From Euglena gracilis (Eukaryota; Euglenida; Euglenophyceae; Euglenales), in the NCBI GenBank assembly GCA_039621445.1, contig CP154955.1, positions 5,136,785 through 5,200,784 on the forward strand: 64,000 bases of DNA, in the 5' to 3' direction. Position 1 is the stretch's first letter; every line of letters starts with the position of its first letter. Below are positions 10,870 to 22,059 of the stretch, piece by piece. Both the position numbers and the translations under genes were made by a program. The notes under the pieces were generated by a model. It saw only the letters and a program-made list of their open reading frames with translations, did not search any database and was not told the DNA's origin.

Positions 10870-13087
10870 CTAATCCGAGCCCCTAGTCGATAGCCCTCCA
10901 GACTCGTCCCAAGTCTCCCTCCCGTTCCCAAAATAATCCCAGTGAGAACCAACCCCCTGGGTACCACCCGGGGACCCACCCCCCTCAGCTTCTCCCCGGG
11001 ACCCGATCCTTCTCCCAGCTGTTCCCCAATGTGCCCATCCAACCGTTGCCGTTCCCGTCTGAGGTGCCCAACATGTGGGGCGTCCCGGGACTGCAGAGTG
11101 AGCGTGGCTTTGCGTGCCTGGCACCTGGCACATTGGGCACGACCGCTGCAGCCCATCGGCCACCTTCGCCGCCGCCAGCCGGTCCGCGAAGACGTAGGTG
11201 CGATCGGCTTCCTCCACCAGCTGGTCCCCGCCGATGTTGCCGGTGGCCGAGTGCTGCTCCTTCAGCACCTCTGCCAGCAGTCCACTCGGGACGCACCAGC
11301 TCCCGTCCATGACGAGGCGGCCGTCCACCAGCTGGAACCCACTGGTGCCAGCCCGGGCCGTTACGGGCCTGGTCCCAGATGGGTTTCCAGCGTGGGCACT
11401 CCGCGTACGCCTTGCTCCATTCCATGTCGAAGACTTTGATGTCCAGGTCAGGCTGCAGGGGCACAGGGACGGCTGGTGACGGCCCACCAGCTGCAGGCGA
11501 TGCGCATGGGACGGTCACGGCCCTTGACGGCACACCGGCTGTGGGCGCTGCGGAAGGGACGGGCACGGCCGATGACGGCGCACCGGCTGTGGGCGCTGTG
11601 GACAGGACGGGGACAACCGGTGATGGCTCACCGGCTGTGTACGCAGTAGACGGGACCGTTGGCGCTGCGGACGGGGCGATGGATTGCGGTACGGTGGACT
11701 GCGGTGCAGGTGGTGGGACTGGCGATGGCGCGCTGGATGATGGTGACGGCACGGACGCTGGTGGTGCGATGCACAGCACACACGGTGGGACTGCTGCGGC
11801 CGCGGGTGACGAGGCTGACAGGTGCGTCTCGCGTGGGCGCTCGGATCGCATAACGTGCGGGGCGTCTGCTGGGGCATCTCGGGCGTTGCGCTGCGTTGCG
11901 AGGCGGCTGCGCGTGGTGACGGCGATGCGGGGCGTTGATGGAACCGCAGCGACCGACTGGAGTGGGATTAGGTGGATGATGGCCAGCTCTCTCACCTCCT
12001 TCTGTGTCAATCTCTCCACCTCCTCCGCCTTGGTCTCATCGTCCACAGGATGCACTCCCTTCGGGGTGCACTTCTCGTGCAGCCTCTCCTCCACGTTGTG
12101 GGCCTTCATCTCCTTCGTGTCGGCCTCGGTGCTGTGCCACGAGGTGTCGCGCCAGCTTTGTGATGCTGGTTAGGCCCAGTGGGACAGGGCATCTCCCACC
12201 ACGTTGGTGTCGCCGGGGACGTGAACCACGGTGATGCGGAACTCGTTGAGCTTCGCATGCCACCTGCTCCCCTGCAGGCCCACACCGACGACGTACAGCT
12301 TGTACCACGACTCGAGGCTGCGGTTGTCGGTCAGGACAAGGATCTCGTTGTCCAACAGGAAGCCCGCCCTCTTGTCGAGGGTGGCAACCATGGCATACGT
12401 CTCCTTGTGCCGGCGGTCCCACCGAAGGCGCTGCCCCTCGGTGAGCTTCCGGGACATGAAGTCCACTGTGACGGAGGCCCCCGGCCTCAGGTCCTTCACC
12501 CGTGGCACGCCGTCGATCTTCGGGAACTTCTGCAGCGCCGCACCGATGGCGTAGTCCGACACGTCGGTGCGCAGGACGAAGGGCTTGGCAGGGTCGATAT
12601 GGTACAGCTCCAGGTCGGCAACCAGGGCCTTCTTCAGTTTGTCGAACGCCTCCTTCTCCTGCTCCGTCCACACCACTTGGTGGTTGGAAACCGCCTTGGT
12701 CAGCTCCCTCGGCAACCTCAGCTTCTCCTGCAACGGCGCCGACAGCTCCGCGTACAGCTTTACGTAGCCCGCATAGTAATTGCAGACATTGCAAACGCGC
12801 GGAGACCTGGTTGCCGTCGGCGGCAGCTGCCAGTGCTGTACCGCCGACGGCTTGCCTGGGGCAGGTGACCTTCTGCCGTGCCCCAGGACATGCCCCACAA
12901 ACTCCACCTGCCTCATGAAGAGCTTGACATTGCCGCTGTCGCTGACCCATCTGTCCTTCTCCAGGGCCAGCAAAGTCTCACGGACGTCTCGGGTGTGCTT
13001 CCGGCAGAACTTCTCGTACATCTCCTCCGCTCCCTGCCGCATACTAACGATGATCTCGCCGAAGTACAGACGGGAGTCTACCCTCAC
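10870..13087 (-). pseudogene. Ty3/gypsy Pol: RT (C-terminal part), RNase H, linker, integrase zinc domain
   Basis: Domain order on the minus strand: RT end and thumb (about 13087-12660), RNase H (12620-12175), Ala/Pro/Ser/Val-rich linker (12109-11440), integrase N-terminal zinc domain (about 11350-11080). The RT catalytic box that should read YxDD is LYFGEIIV here, so it is dead. RNase H shows the first acidic block as RTDVSDYAIGAAL and the later LVLTDNRSLESW. RNase H and linker share one frame but are separated by a single TAA after DALSHWA, where a Tyr codon would fit. A frameshift near 11355 leads into the integrase domain, which keeps CPMC while the expected second zinc His is Asn (HSATGN). 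GC content is far above the neighbours. The upstream half of RT and the integrase core are missing. Confidence 0.8.
12170..13087 (-). pseudogene. RT thumb and RNase H of the GC-rich Ty3/gypsy copy
   Basis: A 305-codon open frame, the best-preserved part of the element. Its QVEFVGHVLGH, WTEQEKEAFDKLK and VDFMSRKL stretches are the usual Ty3/gypsy RT connection and RNase H signatures. The polymerase aspartates are lost (YFGE). It ends in the TAA discussed for the whole element. Confidence 0.85.
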
Positions 13088-13156
13088 CGCCGCGCAGGTG
13101 GGGCTATCGGCATCCGCCGCCGAATCCGTGAAACAGGGAAGTTGTCAAGCGGATTG

Positions 13157-13642
13157 TCAGCGGCGTCTGCGCGCCTTGTGAAATCGTCGGCTTCGCGACT
13201 TCCGTGGAACGTGGCATCGGTTACCAGGGTAATGCCAGGGAGCACGGGAGAGTGGGTTTGCGACTTTTTGAGTATGAACTGGTGTGTAAACTACCACCAG
13301 GTTGAATTGGCTCAAAAATTCGTGCCAACGGCATCTTCGGCCAGCTGAGGACATGGCTTTGTATAAGTCTTCGGTGTATCAGTGTTGGAGTGACTCATGG
13401 TCCGTCAACACCAGTATTTGTACGAGTGAATTGGCGACCCAATTTCGGAATTTTTGTAGGATAAGGACAATGGCATACGTCTGCTTTTTTTGTATGCTAC
13501 ATTTGACTTGTCCATTTCCGTCATAACCTTGTAGCTTTCTGCTAAAGAATGCTACAGGGCGCAATTCATTGCACGAGTTATGTTGACTCAACACACCGCC
13601 GACCGCATAGTCACTGCCGTCGACCTCCCGACCCCCATACAA
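13157..13642 (-). pseudogene. Second Ty3/gypsy RNase H fragment
   Basis: Minus-strand reading shows VDGSDYAVGGVLSQ (first catalytic Asp block), RPVAFFSRKLQ, QILVLTDHESLQH and, after a frame change at about 13370, VVVYTPVHTQKVANPLSRAPW. This is the full RNase H order ending in the tether that precedes integrase. It is less GC-rich than the copy at 12.2-13.1 kb and so comes from another lineage. Neither RT nor integrase is attached. Confidence 0.75.
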
Positions 13643-14339
13643 ACGTGATACAAATCGCGACTCATCATGATCACCTTCGCGAAGGGGATCGTCTTCTTCG
13701 CGATCGGCATCCCGGAAACCGGGTTATAACAGCCGTGGTCTAACGGGATTCCGTTCACCAAGACCTCCAAGGGGTGAAAGCCCATTAAAGTCACAAAAAC
13801 GACAAAAGTGTTCCCTTTGTGGATAACACAACCACCACTCCTCCAAATGGTACCGTTCTCGCTGTCCCCGCCGAACCAGCGTCACCGCAATGACACAAAA
13901 CACAACCACATACACAAGGTCGGGTTCAAAATCTCCTCTTTAGACGAGGGAACCCCGGCTTCGGGCAGGGAGGGGGATGAGAGCTCCGAATCCCCGTTGG
14001 AGGACGACCGCAATGCGGTCCGCGCATTGCGCGCTATCTACTCACACAAGAAAACGATAAACAGCCGAAGTGCTGAATCGGACTTGGAGTAGGGGAGCCC
14101 GAGGTCTGTGCGCAAGGACCTCTGGGCTGATAAACAGAAGTAGGACCTGATCAACCTTACTTTCCCTGCCCATCTGCCTTTTTGGTCGGTACCCTGACAA
14201 TTTTCGGGTCCCCCACCCCCCAGTCCAAATTTCTGCCTGGAATGCTGAGCAAAGTAGGAACGGGATCCTGACACAGTTGGAGAGACACCAATTTTACACC
14301 GGATTCTGCACTTTGTGTACACCTCATGGAAGTTTTGGT
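13643..14339. other. no gene recognised; retroelement junction
   Basis: Short ORFs on both strands with no domain. It lies between a minus-strand RNase H remnant and a plus-strand protease remnant, so at least one element boundary must fall here, but I see no LTR tips. Confidence 0.35.
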
Positions 14340-16990
14340 CCAAGCGGAAATGCGACCACAAAAGTTTTCTACTAAATGCAAAATTTTGATCGACACAGGG
14401 TGTTGAATCCCCCCTCTCTTTCGCACGGGATTGGTACGCACCTCCCTCTTGGTGAAAGCCAAGTACCCCATCAAAATTATGACTGCTGACAACAGCCCCA
14501 TGTGCGGTGGTGACTTGTAATGCTTTTTGGACATACTCCTCCCCATCATCCCCAAGCACCACTCACAACCCGCAAAAAAAAATTTTCTGGGTTACCTGGA
14601 GTTACGAATCAGGTGTCCGCGGGTGTGACATAATTTTGGGTTTCCCTCCCTCGGTTTGCGCACTACTGCACGCACGCAACCCACACCACCGAATTTCTCC
14701 CCCAAGGCGTCTCCCCAGACGTCCCACAGCCTTGCCACAACGTTTTCTACAACCAAAAACACCGTTTCCTACACCAGGGGTAAAGACAAAGCTGCCCCCC
14801 TACCCACTACACTTTTACCACACGTTTCCCAAGCGGTAGGGAAAGCAAGTAGCGTAACCCCCCACGTTCCACTGGGTTCCAAGGTGAAAGCCCAAAGGCC
14901 TGAAGAAATTTCGGTATCGAGTAGCCGCCCAGCTGCACAACTTTTACGTTTTCCTCCAGGTGTGTCGATTTCAGACACCCCTGTACACCCCCCAGCAGCT
15001 ACAACTTTCAACACCCCCATACACACACTACACATGGCTGACATGCACTACCAGACCGACACATCCTTCCAATGCGCACATTGTCGGGGAATTTCCACAA
15101 ACCCTGATTTTGACTGTGGATGTGTTGTTGAACCTTTCAAACTAATCGCTTTACTCAACAACCAGAGTACACTTGGTACCGGAATCGGTACCGAGTTTAC
15201 CCTGACAGCTGAACGAGAACACAACACACCGGGTGGTTACCCGTTGTGTGTTGAAGTGCATCGACAACTGGACAAACGCAGAATCGCGTCCCTGTTCGGA
15301 ACCGCGAGAATCGCAAAGGAGGACTTCCAATGGCAGAAAGCCAATCTCTCTGACCCCAAATGGCAGAATGCCAAAACCGTCCAACGTCCTCGGCTTCAAA
15401 TGGCAGAATGCCAACAACAATTGTGATTTTCTCAATACACCTGATACGCTTGGTACAACTACTGATGAAGTGTCTTCGGACACACCTCATTACCGATGTG
15501 GCTCGGTAAACTGTTTTTCAGCCCTCCACAGGACTGAAACTGCGACAGTTTTCGCGAACCGCATTTGGAATGGGTTCAATTTTGGACAATATCGCATTTT
15601 GTGAACCTGGTTTTCCAAAATTGCGCAAATCGCGAAGTAGACGGACCTACAGTTGGAGATTGACGCACTCTCGTCCAAAGTACATTCTCGTTTGCCAAGT
15701 TATTGGTCAAGTCATACAAGTGCGTTTGACAAGTTTTGGGGTGTTGTGGTCCTGTGGCTACACCCACCTCTGAAACTTATCCTGCTTGTTGTTGACAAGA
15801 TCCTTCAGGATCAAGCACGCGGTGTGCTGCACATTCCTATAAATCTTGAAGCGGAATGGTCCCAGCAACTGACGTACGTCACTTTTCAGTGGTGGGACTT
15901 ACCGAGATAAAAGCCGTGGTCAACATCCCAAATGACAAGAACTAAGTACAAAGAGCAATCGCGAATTCAGTGATGTTCTTGAACATCCTATCTATGCCCA
16001 CGACATAGATCCTGCAATTCGCCGATCTTTTGGTGTCTTTAAAATTGAACTCAAAGAAGGTGCACAGCCCACGCACCGTTAATTCTTTCGCTGTCCAGGC
16101 GAAAGAGAACAAGCTCTCAATACAACGATCGAAAACCTAATTGAACGAAAACGGATCATACCATGCAAAAGCGAGTGGACGTCACAATCTTTTGTGGTAC
16201 CCAAGCCTCCCGATGCTTCTGGACAGAAGAAGTGGAGACTTGTGCTGGATTACCGGTATTTGAACTCACAGACAAAGGACGATCCATTTCCGTTACCACT
16301 TTTCGAAGACCAGATTACAAAACAAGCGGAAAACCGCCTCTGGTCGATTTTCGACTAAGAGGATGGTTTTCACCAGATGCACTTACACCATGACACACAA
16401 CCATACACCGTATTTGTAACCTCCCGCAGAGTTTATCGATGGACGGTGCTACGAATGGGTGTAAAGAATGGCCGAGCCATGTTCCAGAGAATGATACAAT
16501 GCATTTTACGAGACTTACCGTTTGCAATGGTATATATTGATGACGTGCTGATTGGCACACCTCCTCCACTTACAAATTCGGGTAGTGATATGCCTGATGT
16601 CCATTACTGCGATGTGCGATCAGTACTGACAACGTTTCAAAAACATTTGGAGTTTCGTCAAAGGTGCGAAAATACATTTGTTTCGTGAAACGATAAACCT
16701 TTGTGGACACATTCTTAACAACGGGCAAAAGAGAGCATCTCCAAGCAAACTTGAAGCTGTGAAGAAGTGGACATCTGAAAATATCAAAACAATCACACAT
16801 TTAAAAGGATTTTTGGGTTAAGCACAGTACTACGCGATTTACATGAAGGATTTCGCCAATACAGCGGTACCACTGAGGCGACAACTCAAAAATCGCGCTC
16901 CTGACAATGCAAAAAAACAATGGGATGATACAATGCGAGAATCGCTAACGACAAATAAACAATTGATGTTGGACAACGTTGTACTTGACA
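14340..16990 (+). pseudogene. Ty3/gypsy protease and reverse transcriptase, broken
   Basis: The aspartic protease remnant lies at about 14378-14520: KILIDTGC carries the D-T-G active site and is followed downstream by TADNSPMCGGDL. Then come about 1.4 kb of Thr/Pro/Ser-rich sequence (main ORF 14656-15426, with a Cys cluster FQCAHCRG near its middle). RT follows at 16020-16850: SEWTSQSFVVPKPP, KWRLVLDYRYLNSQTKDD, IFD-stop-EDGFHQMHLH, the polymerase box VYIDDVLIG intact, then after a frameshift near 16660 ETINLCGHILNNGQKR and LKGFLG. I see in-frame TAA codons in the RT at about 16079 and 16356, and another after LKGFLG. RNase H is cut off near 17000. Confidence 0.8.
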
Positions 16991-16999
16991 TTGCTGGCC

Positions 17000-18587
17000 C
17001 GTACAAATCAAACGTACTGGTGATCGAGCACGAGGTACGCGATGGCGTCCGCGGTCGCGGAATGGTGATCGGGACCTTTGTCAATAACCCGAAGATTGTG
17101 ATTGTCCAGATTTGTGCGAAAACCTAGAGGAGCGCGAGCTCCGCGTGGATTGTGAACCCCTTGGACTGTGATACCGCTTTTGCGTATCAGGGTGGGGCAG
17201 TCTCGAGACGTATGCCCCGATTTGTTGTACAAAAAGCAAGTTCTGTCAGAAGATTGGTCAGAAGAGCGCGGATAGCGCGTTTTTGTGTCTCCCCTTGGGG
17301 AGTTTGTATGTTTGCGTATCCCCGTTGGGATTTTGGAGAAGAAGTCTTTTGCAGGGCACTTACCGTACCGCTAGGGAGACCAGCGGAAGGGTGGTTGGTA
17401 TAGGCCGATTGTATCTGTCCCAAAAGTTGTGAGAGTTTCATTTGTTTGGAAACGTAATTCCATCGTTGGTCAAGTGTAAGTTTTGTTATCCGCGAGTTCC
17501 TCGCGTTGAAGGGCCTCGATAATTGTAGGGATGGAGGAGAACCGCATTGAATTGTTCTTTCATTCATTCAGTCATGGAGGAAATCCTGCCGATGCGCGAT
17601 TTCCGCCACTTGAGTGTGCAACGTGGTCAAATTGTGGGAAAATTCACCGCATTTGCAGGAAGTTTGTTCCAAACGACCAATCCGCTTCCAGTTGTTGAGC
17701 AAAAGCTCTTTGTACACAGTTTTCGCGTATTTGTGCAAAGTGTTGATGAAAACTCGCGTTTTCATCACCCAAACGCAAAATGCGTTCTTGGGACTGTTGT
17801 ACAACATTGGAAGTTGAAAAGTGCTCATATGAGACATATGAGCCACGTTCCGCACCCGTAGGCGCTTTATCCCGTTGTTGTAGCCGGGACTGCATTTCTT
17901 GCGTTGTAGACGAAAAAAATTCCAGTTGTGTGAAGAGTTGTTGTAGATTTTGTTGTAAATGTGAAAAGCTTGCGTTATTCCGCGATTCCGCGGTTTGGAG
18001 GGTCTCTTGTACCTGTTGGAAGTTTTGCACCAAGGTGTCACGTAAAAATGCATCAAAACCTTGGTGGAGGTTCCGAAGATCCATTGTAGTGGAGTTGCAA
18101 TTCTTTTGGCAAAATTGTCCAAAACCTTGGATATATTGCCAAAAGAAATACAGCTTGCGAAAACGGCCTTGTGACTGTCTTCATCAAATTGTAGGACTTG
18201 GTTCAGTGTTTTGGCGCAATTTTGGACACATGCTTCGATGTGTCGAAATTGCAGTTGTAGTGGGTGGTTCTCCGGTAAATTTGCGACTACGCGCTCAACG
18301 GTATTACTGGAGAACTCATCCCGGTCTTCCTCGGAGTCCAGAGGAACAATGACACCGGCAGTGTCCGGGACCACCAACCGCATTTCAGACCAAGGTAGAG
18401 CTGGGATTTCTCCCAAATGTAGAGGGGGGGCAAGTCCCGAATAGGGCTTACCGCTGGTAGGGCCGGGGGGGTGAGGGGTTGGAAAAAAACAGGGTGTTTC
18501 CAACCCGTCCTCGTAAGTGGGGGGCTCTGCTGGCAATTGGGTGCCAAAAGGCACTACTTGCCAATCCCGTTCGGGCATTCTGCCCAC
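17000..18587 (-). pseudogene. Retroelement gag with coiled coil and mutated zinc knuckle
   Basis: Minus-strand ORFs 17568-18587 (339 codons), 17644-18084 and 17187-17567 together look like a frameshifted gag. The 146-codon frame is rich in Gln, Leu and Glu in heptad-like order (QNFQQVQETLQTAE, HLQQNLQQLFTQLEFF), which suggests a coiled coil. Towards the C terminus the minus strand at about 17195-17240 reads CFLYNKSGHTSRDCP, a CCHC knuckle whose second Cys is Tyr. It points opposite to the RT at 16-17 kb, so the two are not one intact element. Confidence 0.6.
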
Positions 18588-18599
18588 TTGTGAGTCAGG

Positions 18600-18975
18600 C
18601 TCCGCGGATGCTTAGGGGGTCCGTAGACCCATTGTAGGGTTATGTTGTACCGCAAATGCGGCTGTTGTAAGGGTGGGTCCGCGAATGCGGGTTGGGTCCG
18701 TAGACCCTTGGAGGGGGGGGGGGCACCGCCGAAGCGGCCTGGGTCCGAAGACCCTTGGAGGGGGGGGGGCACCGCAAAAGCGGCTTGTTGTAGGGGGGGG
18801 GGGGCACCGCTAAAGCGGTTTGGGCGTCCGCCCCTTGTAAGGAAAATTTTTCTACCGCAGAAGCGGCTTGGGCATCCGCCCCTTGTGAATAAAAATTTTC
18901 TGTCGCTAAAGCGACTTGGGCATTCGCCCCTTGTAAGGAAAAATTTTTTGTCGCCGTAGCGGCTTCGTCTGCATT
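18600..18975. repeat. Array of about eight small hairpins, period about 45-70 bp
   Basis: Successive units contain ACCGC-n3-GCGGT-type stem-loops (for example ACCGCAGAAGCGGCT, GTCGCTAAAGCGACT, CACCGCTAAAGCGGTT), each near a second small palindrome of type GGGCNTCCGCCC or a poly-G run. The stem bases change together between units. On the minus strand part of the array encodes a degenerate repeat, SLQGADAQ. Confidence 0.75.
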
Positions 18976-19224
18976 CTGCAGTGCACAAAACGAACCTGTT
19001 AACAAAGCATATTTAATAGGTGCGTTTCCATTGTTCGCATTTGCTATTTGCATTTGTGATGAAAAGTTGGAATATATTTGTGAAAATTGTATATATAAAA
19101 AAATGCAAAATTGTGTAAAAACACCGAAAAAGGTAACCAAAGGTGGGGGCTCAGAGGCTTTGTGATGCAGCCGTAGCCACTTGTGCCCCTGAGACACCTC
19201 ACCCGTGCTTTTTGTTTTGGTCAT
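18640..19224 (-). CDS. Hypothetical ORF over the hairpin array
   Basis: A 194-codon minus ORF starting MTKTKSTGEVSQ. It has a hydrophobic stretch at residues about 28-50 (VTFFGVFTQFCIFLYIQF), then the repeat-encoded SLQGADAQ units and a Pro-rich end. The repeats are open because the hairpin unit lacks stops, so it may be non-coding. No family recognised. Confidence 0.2.
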   Translation of the reverse strand: MTKTKSTGEVSQGHKWLRLHHKASEPPPLVTFFGVFTQFCIFLYIQFSQIYSNFSSQMQIANANNGNAPIKYALLTGSFCALQNADEAATATKNFSLQGANAQVALATENFYSQGADAQAASAVEKFSLQGADAQTALAVPPPPYNKPLLRCPPPSKGLRTQAASAVPPPPPRVYGPNPHSRTHPYNSRICGTT

Positions 19225-19619
19225 TCCACCGTTAAACCTAATCTGCTACCAAGTGTACGTCCCACCCTTGCTTTTCTACTTATGCTTTCCTCCCGAAAAC
19301 CCCGTGGGGGGAGTAACAATAAAATTTGTTTACCTTTTACCCTTTGATTGCAAAGCACAAAGGAAAAGAGAATTGATAGGACCGTAGTTTCTTTTAATGA
19401 AAGTGATATTTGCTCTTTCGAGCTTTGCAAAAGAAAGAATAAAATTCTCCATTCAAATGGGCCTTCGCCCTCAGATTTTAAAACAGAATTGTAAAGCACC
19501 AAACCCTGTAACCTTGAAGTAGAAACCAGTTACTTTCGCTAAGCATTCGCTAGCTCTGAGATTCTCTATTTGTCTTAAGGTTTAACCCTACCACTTTGTA
19601 CAGCCCGGCCGTAGCTAGC
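19225..19619. other. no gene recognised
   Basis: AT-rich spacer with short ORFs only. The left limit of DIRS copy A must lie near its end. Confidence 0.4.
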
Positions 19620-19893
19620 TTGTAGGCCGTAGCCCATTTTATCTGGTACACAGTGCCATGGCAGAATGGCTGCCTGGTACACACCTTTATGCAAACCCCC
19701 CGGTCAATAATTCAAAAATTCCTCCCCAGATTGAAAATTTTTTCGCAGACAAAAGTTTTGATGGTAACCCCCCACTGGCAAGCAGCCACCTGGTGGCCCC
19801 AGTTAATAAAAGTGCCAGGGATCCCCTGCCTTAAAATCACCCCCTACAAGGGTATGTTCGCCAATTGAAGGGGAGAAAAATTCCACCCCCCAG

Positions 19894-20590
19894 GTGGCCA
19901 CTTCTTTGCATGATTTGCTTAGGCAAACTTTGGAACGGAAACAAATAAAAAATGAGTCCATTAACGATTTCCTGGGAAGAAACCCCAGTATAAGGCGTTA
20001 TCAAAACGCCTTTACACTTCTATGGGTCATTCTGGAAAAAATGGGGGTACCCCCCCCTACAGCCACCACTGACCAAGTAGTTGACGCTTTAATACAACTT
20101 TTTCAATCTTCAGGGGCACCGGCCGTAATGCATACTGTGCTATGCTTTTAATCCCTGGCTTTGGTGGCCTGAAGTTCCATGGCATGTTAGCCCCTTACAA
20201 AAGGCTTCGGAACCAAAACCTGGAGAAATATGGTGCCTCTTTGGATCCCCTCCCAATCCTCCCGGGGCTGGCACAGTCCCCCCTGCCCACTGATATTTGT
20301 ACATTACGTACACAACTCATTTTTTGCTGCAGAATTATCTGTTTATATCAATCGTCTGACTTGACACAGGTCCAAAGAACCACCAGTGTGTTGGGTGGGG
20401 CTCACTACATCAAAATTAAGCATAAAGGCCAGAAGTTTCACAAGTGGGAGAGAGTTGTTGCACTTCCTCAAGAAGTTTGTGAAATTTGTCATTGGAAGTG
20501 GGTGGAGGCTTTCACAGCCCATTATCAAAGACTTGGTGCTTTGGAGGACGCCCTGGCCCCCCTTTTTTCAGTGCACAATCTGGCCTCACA
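19894..20590 (+). pseudogene. Tyrosine recombinase of DIRS copy A
   Basis: Two frames (19894-20151 and 20142-20590) join as one protein: an N-terminal core-binding part (RRYQNAFTLLWVILEKMG) and a catalytic part (LRTQLIFCCRIICLY, KFHKWERVV). These parallel the copy at 31-32 kb. The Arg-I position is Gln, and the sequence runs directly from EICHWK to WVEAFTAHYQRLG, so the HxxR box and about 60 residues are gone. Confidence 0.7.
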
Positions 20591-20598
20591 ATGGCAAA

Positions 20599-20980
20599 GT
20601 GCGGAGCCCGAGGTGTATCGTACTCCCCGGAGGCAAACCGACCAGGGAGGAAGGGACACCGAGGGCGAAGCACAAAGACATTGTGAGCCCAACCCCCCCA
20701 CCCATATAAGAAACTTCTCCTCAAACGCCCTACGTCAGAAGATGGGGGCCAGGGGGGGGAGAGGGGGGGGACCCCACAGGGGACAGAAGCCACGTCGTCA
20801 CGTCGGATAAGCATCAGCAGCCAACTGCGGCGAGGCGGCACTAAGCTGGACCTTCTGACCCAGCGCACAAAAACAATCTCAACAAACCGCCAGCGAGCAA
20901 GGCATGGCCTCATAATGTCCTTGTGTTTCGCCCTCAATGTCCCGTCCTCCCTGGTCGGCTTGCCTCGAGGGAGTATGAGC
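20599..20980. repeat. Terminal foldback module of copy A
   Basis: The left arm contains GCAAACCGACCAGGGAGG and GGGCGAAGCACAAAGACATT; the right arm is their approximate reverse complement (AATGTCCTTGTGTTTCGCCC, CCTCCCTGGTCGGCTTGC). The arms are about 70 bp and 215 bp apart. The design equals that at 30.7-31.2 kb but the arm sequence differs. Confidence 0.75.
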
Positions 20981-20985
20981 GTTCT

Positions 20986-21470
20986 GCTCCTGCCCCATCA
21001 TCGTCTCCAGCGCCTGCTGCTCCTCCACTCTTCTGCATTTCAGGTTTCTTCCTTCAAATTCCTTGTAATGCCTCTTGACAGCTCGGTTCCACGTTGGCTA
21101 CTCCGGCGCCTGCTGGAACACCATCTTCTCTAGCTTCTGCTGCCTTCCCTGGGGTTCTTGTTTGCTCCGCTGGGCCGCTGGACACCACGTATGTTGCATC
21201 TTTCATGGAAATCAAAATTTTTTCCTCCGCTTTTCTACATCGTCTGAATTGCTCTTCCTCCTCTGTATTGATTGGTGTATGTGGTGTGAACGTTGTTGAA
21301 CTCGTTGAGTTGAAATTCTTTCTCCTTGAGGTCGAAGGGCAGAATTAGGAATCAGCCAACCCCGGCAACAAAAAGCGGTGAGAAGCACCCCCCGCGCACG
21401 CACAAACACACCAGAACAGAACAGCCGGCAAGGAAAGCAGGACTGCAACATGTCGCAGTGCGGAGACCGA
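20986..21470 (-). mobile_element. DIRS fragment F: 5' end and ORF1 start, inverted
   Basis: The reverse complement of 21194-21470 matches the left end of copy C (25775-26030): the terminal block with TTGTTGCCGG, the AATTCTGCCCTTCGACCTC leader and the ORF1 start codon region. It then continues as a diverged ORF1 N-terminus with about 100 extra bases. The opposite orientation to copies A, B and C shows an inversion or a separate insertion. Confidence 0.7.
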
Positions 21471-22059
21471 ACGGTCCCTTTCTCCCTTTTCTTTTTGCCT
21501 CGAGGGAGTGCGAGTTTTTCGTGATAAGGTGAACACGAAAAACAGGGCATATTGCTGTCTTCAGGTTTTTCGCACAACATTTAAGGCCTGTCAAATAAAG
21601 AACAGATTTATTTTGAATCACTTTGAATTGCTTCGAACCCGAGTGGAGAGCTGACAGATGATTGAATGGCACACGAGGAGGGACGACTGGCACACGACCA
21701 GTGCAACGACGAGCAGCGCTGTGCTGTGGAAGATCAGATGGGGACACACTGACCAGTCGGGCTTCGCACTTCGGTTGGGTGAGATCCTGCTTGTTTGTGC
21801 GGGCTGTTTGTTCATGGTGTGTTCTTTGGCGCGGTGCTTCATACTGCTTTTTGTTGCCGGAGTTGGCGGATCCTAATTGCCCTTTGGACCACAAGCAATC
21901 ATGTCGACATCAATCACATCCGAGAGTTTGTCGTCTACAGACGAGAGAGTCCACAACAAAGCCTTGGGGACGTCCGTTCCTGGACCCCGTTGAAGTACGC
22001 GACTTGCTGAAGACAACATCAATGGAGAAGCTTCAAGGCGTGCTGCAAGCCGGACAGGC

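Larger units (their letters stand above)
19620..20985 (+). mobile_element. DIRS-type retrotransposon copy A, 5'-truncated
   Basis: Starts inside the methyltransferase domain. The [N]PP[W] box is displaced by a frameshift in a poly-C run (19697-19702), and VTPHWQAATWWPQL follows. A tyrosine recombinase comes next (19894-20590). Its first catalytic Arg position reads CLYQSSDL (Gln instead of Arg), the HxxR box is deleted, and the Tyr region is FTAHYQRLG. The copy ends in a foldback module with arms at about 20625-20690 and 20905-20980. It is therefore inactive. Confidence 0.75.

Noticed and set aside
14656-15426. Independent host gene of 256 codons
   Set aside because: It lies between protease and RT remnants of a Ty3/gypsy copy and is Thr/Pro/Ser-rich, so it is most likely part of that element.
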